A DNA stretch of 64,000 nucleotides from Ensifer sp. USDA 6670. Its GTDB lineage: Bacteria; Pseudomonadota; Alphaproteobacteria; Rhizobiales; Rhizobiaceae. The translations under genes were made by a program, and so were the position numbers. This document shows positions 52,137 through 59,688 of the stretch, piece after piece. The stretch lies in assembly GCA_000421085.1 (NCBI GenBank), contig ATWE01000008.1:242031-306030 (forward strand), given 5' to 3'. The first letter of the stretch is position 1. Each line of letters begins with the position of its first letter. The notes under the pieces were generated by a model, which saw only the letters and a list, made by a program, of their open reading frames with translations, did not search any database and was not told the DNA's origin.

Positions 52137-52235
52137 TGAGGCCCGGGGGATATTTCCCCGATGCGCTTCGATCCGGCACCTGATCGTACGGCCGTTCACG
52201 CGCAGATATGCCGGCAACTCCGCCGCTCGGCCGCG

Positions 52236-52260
52236 GGAACCAAAAGCGACATCACCAGTT
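52236..52260 (+). promoter_or_regulatory. EcfG/RpoE2-type promoter (GGAAC-N18-TT)
   Basis: GGAAC at 52236-52240 and TT at 52259-52260 have an exact 18-nt spacer. It lies 43 bp upstream of the DUF1236 gene and diverges from the sigma promoter at 52112-52136. Confidence 0.6.
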
Positions 52261-52302
52261 TGAGTGGTCTAGGGACATTCAGTTGAGTGGAAGGAGAACG
52301 CC

Positions 52303-52584
52303 ATGAAGAGATTTGCCTCTATGACTGCAGCCCTGCTTTTGATCGGTTCATCGGCCGTCGCGCAGACGACAGTCGTCCTGCCCGGCGAAGTAAGAACATA
52401 TGTAATGGAGCAGAACACGCCCTCTGTAGTCTACGAAGGTGAGATCGTGGTCGGGCAACCGATACCCGAAACCGTGGAGATCCACACGATTCCGGACCAG
52501 CCCGATTTTGCCTATGCCATCGTCAACGATAAGCGCGTTGTGGTAAATCCGAAGACGCACACGGTCGTGGAAGTCTTGCAGTAG
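52303..52584 (+). CDS. DUF1236 exported protein
   Basis: The 93-residue product starts after GTGGAAGGAGAACGCC with a signal peptide (MKRFASMTAALLLIGSSAVAQ) and a single DUF1236 domain (PSVVYEGEIVVGQPIPETVEIHTIPDQPDFAYAIVNDKRVVVN). The family is common in Rhizobiales, periplasmic, and often stress-induced. The function is unknown. Confidence 0.85.
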   Translation: MKRFASMTAALLLIGSSAVAQTTVVLPGEVRTYVMEQNTPSVVYEGEIVVGQPIPETVEIHTIPDQPDFAYAIVNDKRVVVNPKTHTVVEVLQ

Positions 52585-52716
52585 CTTTGCGCGTCTGGCG
52601 GATACGCGGCGCTGCAGGTGCGCAGCATGCATGCGCAAGTTTGCTTCGTCCGCCTCCTATCCCCTTAAATCACGAGCGTGGCGGTCGGCGCCGCCACGCC
52701 AGCCCTTGGGGGCATT

Positions 52717-52980
52717 ATGGAAAATCAAAACATCGAATTTCGGCTGGCGGCACAACGAGAAATTCTTGTTGCCGTTCTATCCGCGCTTTACCGCCACAAG
52801 GACGTCTGGGCGGAGATCAACCGCGCCCTGGAAGAAGTGCCGATCGTTCAGGATCATGAGGAAGATCCCGGCGTCGTACCCTCGGAAGCCTTTGCCAGGC
52901 AGAACGCTATGACGACGGAAATCGCTTCCATCCTGCAGGACGCGAGGGCGCGAACGGATCTGGATCCTGAGCCGCCTTGA
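52717..52980 (+). CDS. Hypothetical protein (87 aa)
   Basis: The ATG at 52717 (MENQNIEFRLAAQREILVAVLSAL) gives an 87-residue, acidic, all-helical protein with no signal and no motif that I recognise. It lies between two stress-sigma promoter-linked genes but has no GGAAC match of its own. Confidence 0.5.
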   Translation: MENQNIEFRLAAQREILVAVLSALYRHKDVWAEINRALEEVPIVQDHEEDPGVVPSEAFARQNAMTTEIASILQDARARTDLDPEPP

Positions 52981-53004
52981 GACGCCTGCCGGGGCAATTA
53001 GACC

Positions 53005-53029
53005 GGAACCCCTTCTACCTTCGTGCGTT
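53005..53029 (+). promoter_or_regulatory. EcfG/RpoE2-type promoter (GGAAC-N16-CGTT)
   Basis: GGAAC at 53005-53009, then CGTT at 53026-53029, exact for both the GGAAC-N16-CGTT and the N18-TT forms. It lies 58 bp upstream of the three-gene operon that starts at 53087. Confidence 0.65.
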
Positions 53030-53086
53030 ACCCGAAAGGCTGCGTTTTCAGCCCCCGCATGTCCACGCAAGAGAAGGGAGCGTATC

Positions 53087-53290
53087 GTGCGCGTTCGACT
53101 GAAACAGAAGCGTCCGAAATTTGCCCGGCCGCCTGAAAATCCAAATCCGAAGAAATCTGGGCGGAATACCTGGCAACCTCAGGTCATTGTCCCCTACCGG
53201 GTCGACCTCACTCTCAAGAAGTCGACTGTAGATGAAGTGGCAGTTCCGGCCTCGATCAATGGGAGGAGTCTCATCGATGGCCGGCCATGA
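53087..53290 (+). CDS. Small basic protein, first gene of a stress operon (67 aa)
   Basis: The GTG start at 53087 follows AAGGGAG. The product is basic (VRLKQKRPKFARPPENPNPKKS) with a short hydrophobic middle (VIVPYRVDLTL). It overlaps the start of the CBS gene by 14 bp, which suggests translational coupling. I recognise no family. Confidence 0.5.
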   Translation: MRVRLKQKRPKFARPPENPNPKKSGRNTWQPQVIVPYRVDLTLKKSTVDEVAVPASINGRSLIDGRP

Positions 53291-53753
53291 GGACAAGATG
53301 GTCCGTGTTCGGGACGTAATGTCTCGGCAGGTTTTCACCGTTTCCCCCACCGATACGGCGCAATCCGTCGCCCGGCTGATGGCCGAGACAGGGGTTGGCG
53401 CGGTGCCGGTGGAAACGCCGGGTGTCGGAACGATCCTCGGGATTGTCACGGATCGGGACATAGTCACCTCCGTCGTCGCGCGGGGGCTGTCCAGTTCGAC
53501 GGCCGTTTTTGAGTTCATGACGGTCGCCGCCGAATCCTGCGAGGAGGATGACAGCCTCCTGCTTGCCGCCCAGAAGATGCACGACCTGCGCATCCGTCGC
53601 CTCGTCGTCGTCAACGGAAAGCGACACGCGGCCGGCATCGTGGCTCTTGCGGACATCAGCCGGGTCAATCCGGAACTAGGCGGTCTCGTTCTCGAGGGGA
53701 TCAACCGGCCTGCCCCCGTCGATACCCAGCTTGAAGGAATGTCGACATGCTGA
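53277..53753 (+). CDS. CBS-domain pair protein
   Basis: The ATG at 53277 follows GGGAGGAG. The 158-residue product has two CBS repeats (VRDVMSRQVFTVSPTDTAQSVARLM..., then FEFMTVAAESCEEDDSLLLAAQKM...GIVALADISRVNP). Stand-alone CBS pairs bind adenine nucleotides and often accompany stress genes. The next gene overlaps it by 7 bp. Confidence 0.88.
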   Translation: MAGHEDKMVRVRDVMSRQVFTVSPTDTAQSVARLMAETGVGAVPVETPGVGTILGIVTDRDIVTSVVARGLSSSTAVFEFMTVAAESCEEDDSLLLAAQKMHDLRIRRLVVVNGKRHAAGIVALADISRVNPELGGLVLEGINRPAPVDTQLEGMSTC

Positions 53754-54007
53754 CGCAGGATCGTCTCTGGAGCGAAGCGGTGATTCTGGAGGCGGGTGAA
53801 AACCGCGTCCTCCGGGTACAGAGCACCCGTGACGCTTTTCTTTGCCTCAAAAATCATTGGCCGATTGCCGACGGAGACGCAAAGCGTAATGCCTTCGCAG
53901 CCTGCGAGCGCGTGATCGACGGGGATGACGAGCCCGATGTCGCACGTGCCGCCTTCATCAAGGCTGCCGAGGAGGCGCAGTTCAGCGTACACAGCTGGAC
54001 CGGGTGA
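53747..54007 (+). CDS. DUF982 protein, copy 1
   Basis: The 86-residue product has the DUF982 pattern: V..LRVQSTRDAFLCLKNHWPIADGDAKRNAF and ARAAFIKAAEEAQFSV. DUF982 is nearly confined to Rhizobiales and has no proven function. Three further copies lie at 56.5-57.4 kb on the other strand. It is the third gene of the operon driven by the 53005 promoter. Confidence 0.82.
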   Translation: MLTQDRLWSEAVILEAGENRVLRVQSTRDAFLCLKNHWPIADGDAKRNAFAACERVIDGDDEPDVARAAFIKAAEEAQFSVHSWTG

Positions 54008-54051
54008 TCGCCCCGGTCCGCGCCGCAAAGTCTTGCTGACGGATCAAAGCA

Positions 54052-54354
54052 TCAGGGGCGGCTGTCGGAGCGGTTCCGGGCCACCGGCTCCTGATAGCGT
54101 TCTGCAATAGCGATCTGGACTTCCGTCTGGAACGCGAGGACCTCGTTTCGGATCTCGTCTTCCCGCAGACCCAGTGCGGAAAGCTGTTCGGCGAGCTTCC
54201 GGCATTCGCTCTTCCAATAGTGGAGGGCAGCGGCCCCGTGTATCCGGTCGAGTTCGCGTGCGCAGCGCTCAACATCTCCGGCGCGTGCTGCCAAAGGAAA
54301 CGCGACCACTTCGCCGCCCCGGATCACGGTTCGTTCACCAAACTCAGCTGCCAT
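54052..54354 (-). CDS. DUF6074-like small protein
   Basis: The 100-residue product has the DUF6074 pattern: VVAFPLAARAGDVERCARELDRIHGAAALHYW, then LGLREDEIRNEVLAFQTEVQ. No signal or membrane segment is present. Family role is unknown. Confidence 0.72.
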   Translation of the reverse strand: MAAEFGERTVIRGGEVVAFPLAARAGDVERCARELDRIHGAAALHYWKSECRKLAEQLSALGLREDEIRNEVLAFQTEVQIAIAERYQEPVARNRSDSRP

Positions 54355-54462
54355 CGAATCACCTTACGTTCATCACCAGTCACGTCTATCGGCTAGATGG
54401 TTAACGATTCATTCGCATCAATCGCTTGACTCGTGGGCGAAATCGTCCGGGAAAATCCGTGC

Positions 54463-54625
54463 TTGACAATATTATTTGACGTCAAGGGAACAAACGCATC
54501 GCTGCACGGTTTGACAGTCGGATCGCGTGGAACAAGTTCCCTCTCCGCAAAGCCCCTACGGATCCACGCGCTCCTCAATAATAACGAACAAAATGGAAGG
54601 CCCCGCCGTCCCAGGCGGGGCCCTT
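54463..54625 (+). ncRNA. Candidate small regulatory RNA with intrinsic terminator
   Basis: The 356-bp gap 54355-54710 contains no ORF worth reporting, but a TTGACA box at 54463, an imperfect second TTGACA at 54511, single-stranded C-rich patches (ccctctccgc, cgctcctca) and a strong hairpin (GGCCCCGCC-gtccca-GGCGGGGCC, 54599-54622) followed by cTTTcc. This is the layout of an alphaproteobacterial trans-acting sRNA. Start and strand are inferred; no known family was recognised. Confidence 0.4.
54599..54622 (+). terminator. Intrinsic terminator hairpin
   Basis: A perfect 9-bp GC stem (GGCCCCGCC/GGCGGGGCC) with a 6-nt loop and a short T-tract. It ends the putative sRNA and also lies upstream of the convergent SDR gene end at 54711. 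Confidence 0.65.
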
Positions 54626-54710
54626 TCCTGTGCGGAGGGGATTGTAGCTTGTCATGATCGCGAACCGGATGGTTCTCGAAATCATCGCAGGAACTTGACG
54701 CTGGGAGCGG

Positions 54711-55927
<1,217 letters not shown>

Positions 55928-55934
55928 TCAGGCA

Positions 55935-55959
55935 AACGGACTGGGTGTGTTTTGGTTCC
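55935..55959 (-). promoter_or_regulatory. EcfG/RpoE2-type promoter (GGAAC-N16-CGTT)
   Basis: Minus-strand GGAAC (55959-55955) is followed by CGTT ending in TT at 55936-55935, exact for the N18-TT and N16-CGTT forms. It lies 74 bp upstream of the hypothetical-SDR operon. Confidence 0.65.
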
Positions 55960-55964
55960 GACGC

Positions 55965-56387
55965 CTAGCTCCGGGTCGGCGGCCGCCGGCTGATAACGCT
56001 TGAGACCTTTTCCCGAATCGTATGATCGTCTTCATCGTGAGCGTGCTGCTGGAGGATCTCGGCCAGCCGTTTCAGCTCTTTCTCGTCCAGCCTTTCGATA
56101 CCTACATAACTGTTCTCGGCCGAGCTGGTGAGAATGAGCTCGTCGAGCTTCGCCTGAAGCGCCCGGCCGTCGCGGTTCTGTGTGTTCTGAAGGACGAAGA
56201 CCATCAGGAAGGTGACGATCGTCGTGCCGGTATTGACGACGAGTTGCCACGTCTGGGAAAAACCGAAGATCGGGCCTGTGAGGCCCCACACGACGATCAA
56301 AAAAAGGGCGAGGACAAAGACGGCGGGGCGCCCGGAATATTCCGCCACCGTACTTGCAAACCTGCTGAAACCATTGGCCTTTGGCAT
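55965..56387 (-). CDS. Low-affinity iron permease family protein
   Basis: The ATG at 56387 (MPKANGFSRFAS) is preferred, because a stress-sigma promoter ends 32 bp upstream and would lie inside a longer reading frame. The 140-residue product has two membrane segments (VFVLALFLIVVWGLTGPIFGF and TGTTIVTFLMVFVLQNTQ) and the QNTQNRDGRALQAKLDELI pattern of PF04120. The iron-transport name comes from fungal relatives and is not proven in bacteria. Confidence 0.88.
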   Translation of the reverse strand: MPKANGFSRFASTVAEYSGRPAVFVLALFLIVVWGLTGPIFGFSQTWQLVVNTGTTIVTFLMVFVLQNTQNRDGRALQAKLDELILTSSAENSYVGIERLDEKELKRLAEILQQHAHDEDDHTIREKVSSVISRRPPTRS

Positions 56388-56418
56388 CGGGTATCCCACG
56401 TTTGTTGATCCGCTGATC

Positions 56419-56443
56419 AACACGCAAGCAGGCGAAGAGTTCC
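56419..56443 (-). promoter_or_regulatory. EcfG/RpoE2-type promoter (GGAAC-N18-TT)
   Basis: Minus-strand GGAAC (56443-56439) and TT (56420-56419) are 18 nt apart. The element lies 32 bp upstream of the PF04120 gene. Confidence 0.6.
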
Positions 56444-56552
56444 CATTCGATGCCAAACTCCGTCAGGCGCGCAACGCGCCGTCGGCACGTTTGAATCGGG
56501 GCGGATGCGTGCGGAAACCGCAGGCGGATTTGTCCCTCGGCTCAGATATCGG

Positions 56553-56801
56553 TCAGCTTACGATATGGACCTGCGCCTCTTTCGCGGCTGCGACGAAGGC
56601 CGCCCGCGCGACATAAGCAGGGGAATGGCGTTCGAGCACCGCCATGCAGGTGTCGACTGCAGCCTGGTAAGCTTGGCCGTGGCTCACCGGCCAGCGCTTC
56701 GTCAGCAACTCGACGGCCTGACGGGTGTTCGACACCATGTGGATCTGCGGATCATCGGGCATCCGCACGGGGACGCATTCATTCCAAGGGCCGGGGTCCA
56801 T
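56553..56801 (-). CDS. DUF982 protein, copy 2
   Basis: The 82-residue product follows a strong AGGAGGAAGGTC site. It keeps the DUF982 core (NTRQAVELLTKRWPVSHGQAYQAAVDTC and ARAAFVAAAKEAQVHIVS). It overlaps copy 3 by 23 bp, so the two are cotranscribed. Confidence 0.82.
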   Translation of the reverse strand: MDPGPWNECVPVRMPDDPQIHMVSNTRQAVELLTKRWPVSHGQAYQAAVDTCMAVLERHSPAYVARAAFVAAAKEAQVHIVS

Positions 56802-57060
56802 GACCTTCCTCCTGTAGGGGCACCACCGTCAGAAAGGCCTCCCGCAATGCGGCGATGAAGGCAGCCCGCGCGTCTTCCGGTCTCTTTCTGCGCTTGAGCG
56901 CCGCATTGCAGGCACGTATGGCGCAGCCGTAATAGGCGCCGTCCCGCACCGGCCATTCGCTTTGCAGGCAGTGCATCGCGTCGAGCGGGCCGACAACCGT
57001 GCGGCACCTGCCGTCGAGCATGTTGATGTTGACGGGCTTGCTCCATGGAATCTCGTACAT
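56779..57060 (-). CDS. DUF982 protein, copy 3
   Basis: The 93-residue product starts after AGGAAGAACT. The core (GPLDAMHCLQSEWPVRDGAYYGCAIRACNAAL and ARAAFIAALREAFLTVV) is DUF982. No GGAAC promoter is visible in the 110-bp gap before it, unlike copies 1 and 4. Confidence 0.82.
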   Translation of the reverse strand: MYEIPWSKPVNINMLDGRCRTVVGPLDAMHCLQSEWPVRDGAYYGCAIRACNAALKRRKRPEDARAAFIAALREAFLTVVPLQEEGHGPRPLE

Positions 57061-57170
57061 AGTTCTTCCTCGCCCAATCCGAAAGCCGCCAGCACGGCGC
57101 CTCCCGCGTCCCAGTCCGAAACTCGATCGAGCGCGTCCTTCGACGCGTTTGAATCCAAAACTGTCTTGGT

Positions 57171-57422
57171 CTAATGGCTGCGGATCGAAATATGGGCCTC
57201 TTCCGCTGCCTTAATAAAGGCCCTGCGGGCCCTTTCAGTCTTTACCTTGCCTTCCAGAGCCTGAAGGCATACGCGCTTGGCTGCCGCCAGCGCCGGTCCA
57301 TCCCGGCGCGGCCATCGCTGCAGCAGGCACTCTACGGCCTCGCGCGTGCTTTTCACATCGCGATATTTGCCCTCGGTTCCGAGTTCCAATTCGACACTCT
57401 TATCCCACCAGAAACAATGCAT
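57171..57422 (-). CDS. DUF982 protein, copy 4
   Basis: I place the start at 57422 (MHCFWWDKSVELELG) after AGGCTAGGCG, which gives 83 residues with the DUF982 core (STREAVECLLQRWPRRDGPALAAAKRVC and ARRAFIKAAEEAHISI). The longer upstream frame has no support and overlaps a promoter match at 57461-57486. Confidence 0.82.
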   Translation of the reverse strand: MHCFWWDKSVELELGTEGKYRDVKSTREAVECLLQRWPRRDGPALAAAKRVCLQALEGKVKTERARRAFIKAAEEAHISIRSH

Positions 57423-57460
57423 AACGCCTAGCCTCGCGGGTTGTTGCCGGTTGGAAATGA

Positions 57461-57486
57461 AACTTGGGAGACGGGCTTTTGGTTCC
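57461..57486 (-). promoter_or_regulatory. EcfG/RpoE2-type promoter (GGAAC-N19-TT)
   Basis: Minus-strand GGAAC (57486-57482) and TT (57462-57461) with a 19-nt spacer. It lies 39 bp upstream of DUF982 copy 4. Confidence 0.5.
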
Positions 57487-57591
57487 GCCGCGAGCACGTG
57501 GCTGCCCCTTGACGCCAGGCGCGGCATCGCTAAGTAAGAGGCGTCCCGCTCTTGGACATCGGAATGCGGGATGAACATTGGTGCCGGGCCC

Positions 57592-57717
57592 CTCTGGCGA
57601 GAGTTTACGGCGCTCTCGTGATGTCGGTACCGCCAGCAAGTCACGCCGGCGGATATAGCTACCATGAAAACTGATCTCATGCCTCACGCATGTGCCCCTA
57701 CGGCCGTGCGTTTTTTT
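57592..57717 (+). promoter_or_regulatory. Structured leader with intrinsic terminator before the DUF475 gene
   Basis: The leader contains nested pairing (CTGGCG...CGCCAG enclosing GAGAG...CTCTC, 57592-57634) and, 60 bp before the ATG, a hairpin CGCATG(T)GCC-cctac-GGCCGTGCG (57687-57710) followed by seven T (57711-57717). No gene precedes it on this strand, so the terminator can only act as an attenuator for the DUF475 gene. TerC-like genes are often under metal-sensing riboswitches, but I cannot fit the yybP-ykoY consensus here. Confidence 0.5.
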
Positions 57718-57776
57718 GTCTCCAGAAATCTCCCTTTCGCCAACGCTTCCACAGCGCGTGGGGGGGAGGTTCGCCC

Positions 57777-58874
57777 ATGACCGTATCCAGCGCACAGACA
57801 ACCGCCCTCGGTTATTTCAAATGGGCGTTCATCGTTACGGCTGCCGGGCTTCTGCTTGGCGGATGGCTCGGCTGGCAGTCGACCGGCACCATGGTCGGAA
57901 TGATGACGGTGTTCTTCATCTGCACCGTGCTTGCCGTCCTGGAAATCTCGTTGTCCTTCGACAACGCCATCGTCAATGCCAACAAGCTCAAGGACATGAC
58001 TCCCGTCTGGCAGCAACGCTTCCTGACCTGGGGTATCCTCATCGCCGTTTTCGGCATGCGCATCGTCTTCCCGCTGCTGATCGTGGTCATCGCCGCGGGG
58101 ATCGGTCCGATCGATGCCGTGATTCTCGCCGCGTCCCGGCCCGAGGAGTATTCCCGGATCATGCACGAGGCGCATCTGCCGATCGCCGCATTCGGCGGTA
58201 CGTTCCTGATGATGGTCGGTCTCACCTACTTCTTCGATCATGAGAAGGACGTGCACTGGATCGCGTGGCTGGAGAGCCGGATGGCACGCTTTGCGACCAT
58301 CAAGGGTGTCGAGATTGCCTTCGTGCTTGCGCTCATACTCGGCTTTTCGAGGCTGCTCGAAGCGGAAGAAGCCGTGGTCTTCGTTCATGCCTGCGTTTAC
58401 GGCCTCCTCACCTTCCTGGCGGTCGAGGTGGTCGGCGGTCTGCTCGACGCCTCGCAGCAGACGATGAGCGCTGCGGCGAAAGGGGGCTTCGGGGCTTTCC
58501 TTTACCTGGAAGTGCTCGACGCCAGCTTCTCCTTCGACGGGGTCATCGGCGCCTTCGCTTTGACCCAGAACCTTTTCATCATCGCCATCGGGCTCGGCAT
58601 CGGGGCGATGTATGTCCGCTCCATGACGATCATGCTGGTCGAGAAGGGCACGCTCAGTGAATACCGTTACCTGGAGCACGGCGCCTTCTACGCTATCCTG
58701 ATCCTTTCCGTGGTCATGTACTTCCAGACGCTGATCCACATCCCCGAAGTCATTACCGGCCTCGGCGGGGCGGGCCTGATAGGTCTTTCGCTCTGGTCTT
58801 CGATCCGGCACAACAGGCGGGAAATGAAGCAGGTCGAGGACGACACGCGCGGGCGCAGACGCGTCGAGGCCTGA
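57777..58874 (+). CDS. DUF475/TerC-like integral membrane protein
   Basis: The start at 57777 (MTVSSAQTTALGYFKWAF) gives 365 residues with about nine hydrophobic segments. It contains the paired acidic motif of the TerC superfamily (LEISLSFDNAIVNANKLKDM near residue 60 and LEVLDASFSFDGVIGAFALTQ near residue 245). The family is linked to metal (for example manganese) homeostasis in other proteins. Expression seems to be attenuated by the leader terminator at 57687-57717. Confidence 0.88.
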   Translation: MTVSSAQTTALGYFKWAFIVTAAGLLLGGWLGWQSTGTMVGMMTVFFICTVLAVLEISLSFDNAIVNANKLKDMTPVWQQRFLTWGILIAVFGMRIVFPLLIVVIAAGIGPIDAVILAASRPEEYSRIMHEAHLPIAAFGGTFLMMVGLTYFFDHEKDVHWIAWLESRMARFATIKGVEIAFVLALILGFSRLLEAEEAVVFVHACVYGLLTFLAVEVVGGLLDASQQTMSAAAKGGFGAFLYLEVLDASFSFDGVIGAFALTQNLFIIAIGLGIGAMYVRSMTIMLVEKGTLSEYRYLEHGAFYAILILSVVMYFQTLIHIPEVITGLGGAGLIGLSLWSSIRHNRREMKQVEDDTRGRRRVEA

Positions 58875-58925
58875 GCCAAGCCCGCTTATTGGACCCATCC
58901 GGGCGAAAGGTCTCGTCAGGACAAG

Positions 58926-58963
58926 GAACGACCCGGCGGATATTCCGCCGGGTCGTTCTTTTT
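58926..58963 (+). terminator. Rho-independent terminator after the DUF475 gene
   Basis: A perfect 15-bp stem (GAACGACCCGGCGGA/TCCGCCGGGTCGTTC), a 3-nt loop and five T. It is 52 bp after the stop codon. Confidence 0.92.
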
Positions 58964-59079
58964 CGTGCGTCGCATTTTCTCCTGTCTTGCCGGAAAAGTG
59001 CCAAAGTCTTGGGCAATTGGGGCCGGCCCTGCCGGCCGCGAGCCCCTGCGCCGTGGGGCCGAAGAAACGACGCGGAGGA

Positions 59080-59442
59080 ATGCTTGTGAACGCCAGCCCG
59101 AACGATCTTGCCCTGATTGCGGTAATGCGCAGGTATTTTTCGCTGAAGGAGGAGGCGGGCGCCTTGAAGGGGCGGCTCGAGGCCGCCCGCCGGAGCGCCG
59201 GCGACGAGATAGCTCGCTTCTATGATCCGCGCAGCAATGCGATGCACGCGGACGACATCCTGGCATGGCATCGGCTCCGGCGGGAAATGGAGGAACTGAT
59301 GAGCCTTGCCGCGACATGGGGAAGGGGCGGCAGCATCGAGGGAAGCCCTCTGGCAGCAGCGGCCGAGCCTGCGCCTCCGACCGAGCCCGCCCCTCCGACC
59401 GAGCCCGCCCCTCCGGCCGAGGCCGCTGCTTCGATGGAGTAA
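59080..59442 (+). CDS. Hypothetical protein with Pro-rich repeat tail (about 120 aa)
   Basis: The start is either ATG 59080 or GTG 59086; the GGAGG site fits the GTG better. Residues 10-75 are helical and charged (LALIAVMRRYFSLKEEAGALKGRLEAARR...DDILAWHRLRREMEELM). The C-terminus is a tandem PAPPTE hexapeptide repeat encoded by an 18-bp unit. No signal peptide. It lies before the type I secretion genes, but the link is unproven. Confidence 0.6.
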   Translation: MLVNASPNDLALIAVMRRYFSLKEEAGALKGRLEAARRSAGDEIARFYDPRSNAMHADDILAWHRLRREMEELMSLAATWGRGGSIEGSPLAAAAEPAPPTEPAPPTEPAPPAEAAASME

Positions 59443-59528
59443 TGGCGCCGACTGCCGGCGGCAAAGCGCGCAATCCGCAGTGACCGGTAGTCAATTAAGC
59501 AAGTTTGGCGTACATCATTGTGTTTCGG

Positions 59529-59553
59529 GGAACAACTCTTCCTTGCGAGATTT
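59529..59553 (+). promoter_or_regulatory. Possible EcfG-type promoter before the type I secretion genes
   Basis: GGAAC (59529-59533) is followed by TT at 18 nt, but the TT is in a run of four T, so the match is weaker evidence. It lies about 160 bp upstream of the ABC gene. Confidence 0.3.
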
Positions 59554-59688
59554 TGAAGTATGAGCCGGCAAGATCCACACAGCGAGACAAAAAGCGTCGA
59601 ATCGGAATGGCCGGTCTCCGGTGTTCGGCGGCGAAGCAAGAGAGAAGGGGCCACATGCACCTGAAACCCGATAGCGAGATATCAGCCG

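Noticed and set aside
57540..57690. yybP-ykoY manganese riboswitch upstream of the DUF475 gene
   Set aside because: The conserved GGGGAGUA opening and the terminal GCGAGACCUUUACC element are not found. Only a structured leader with terminator is supported.
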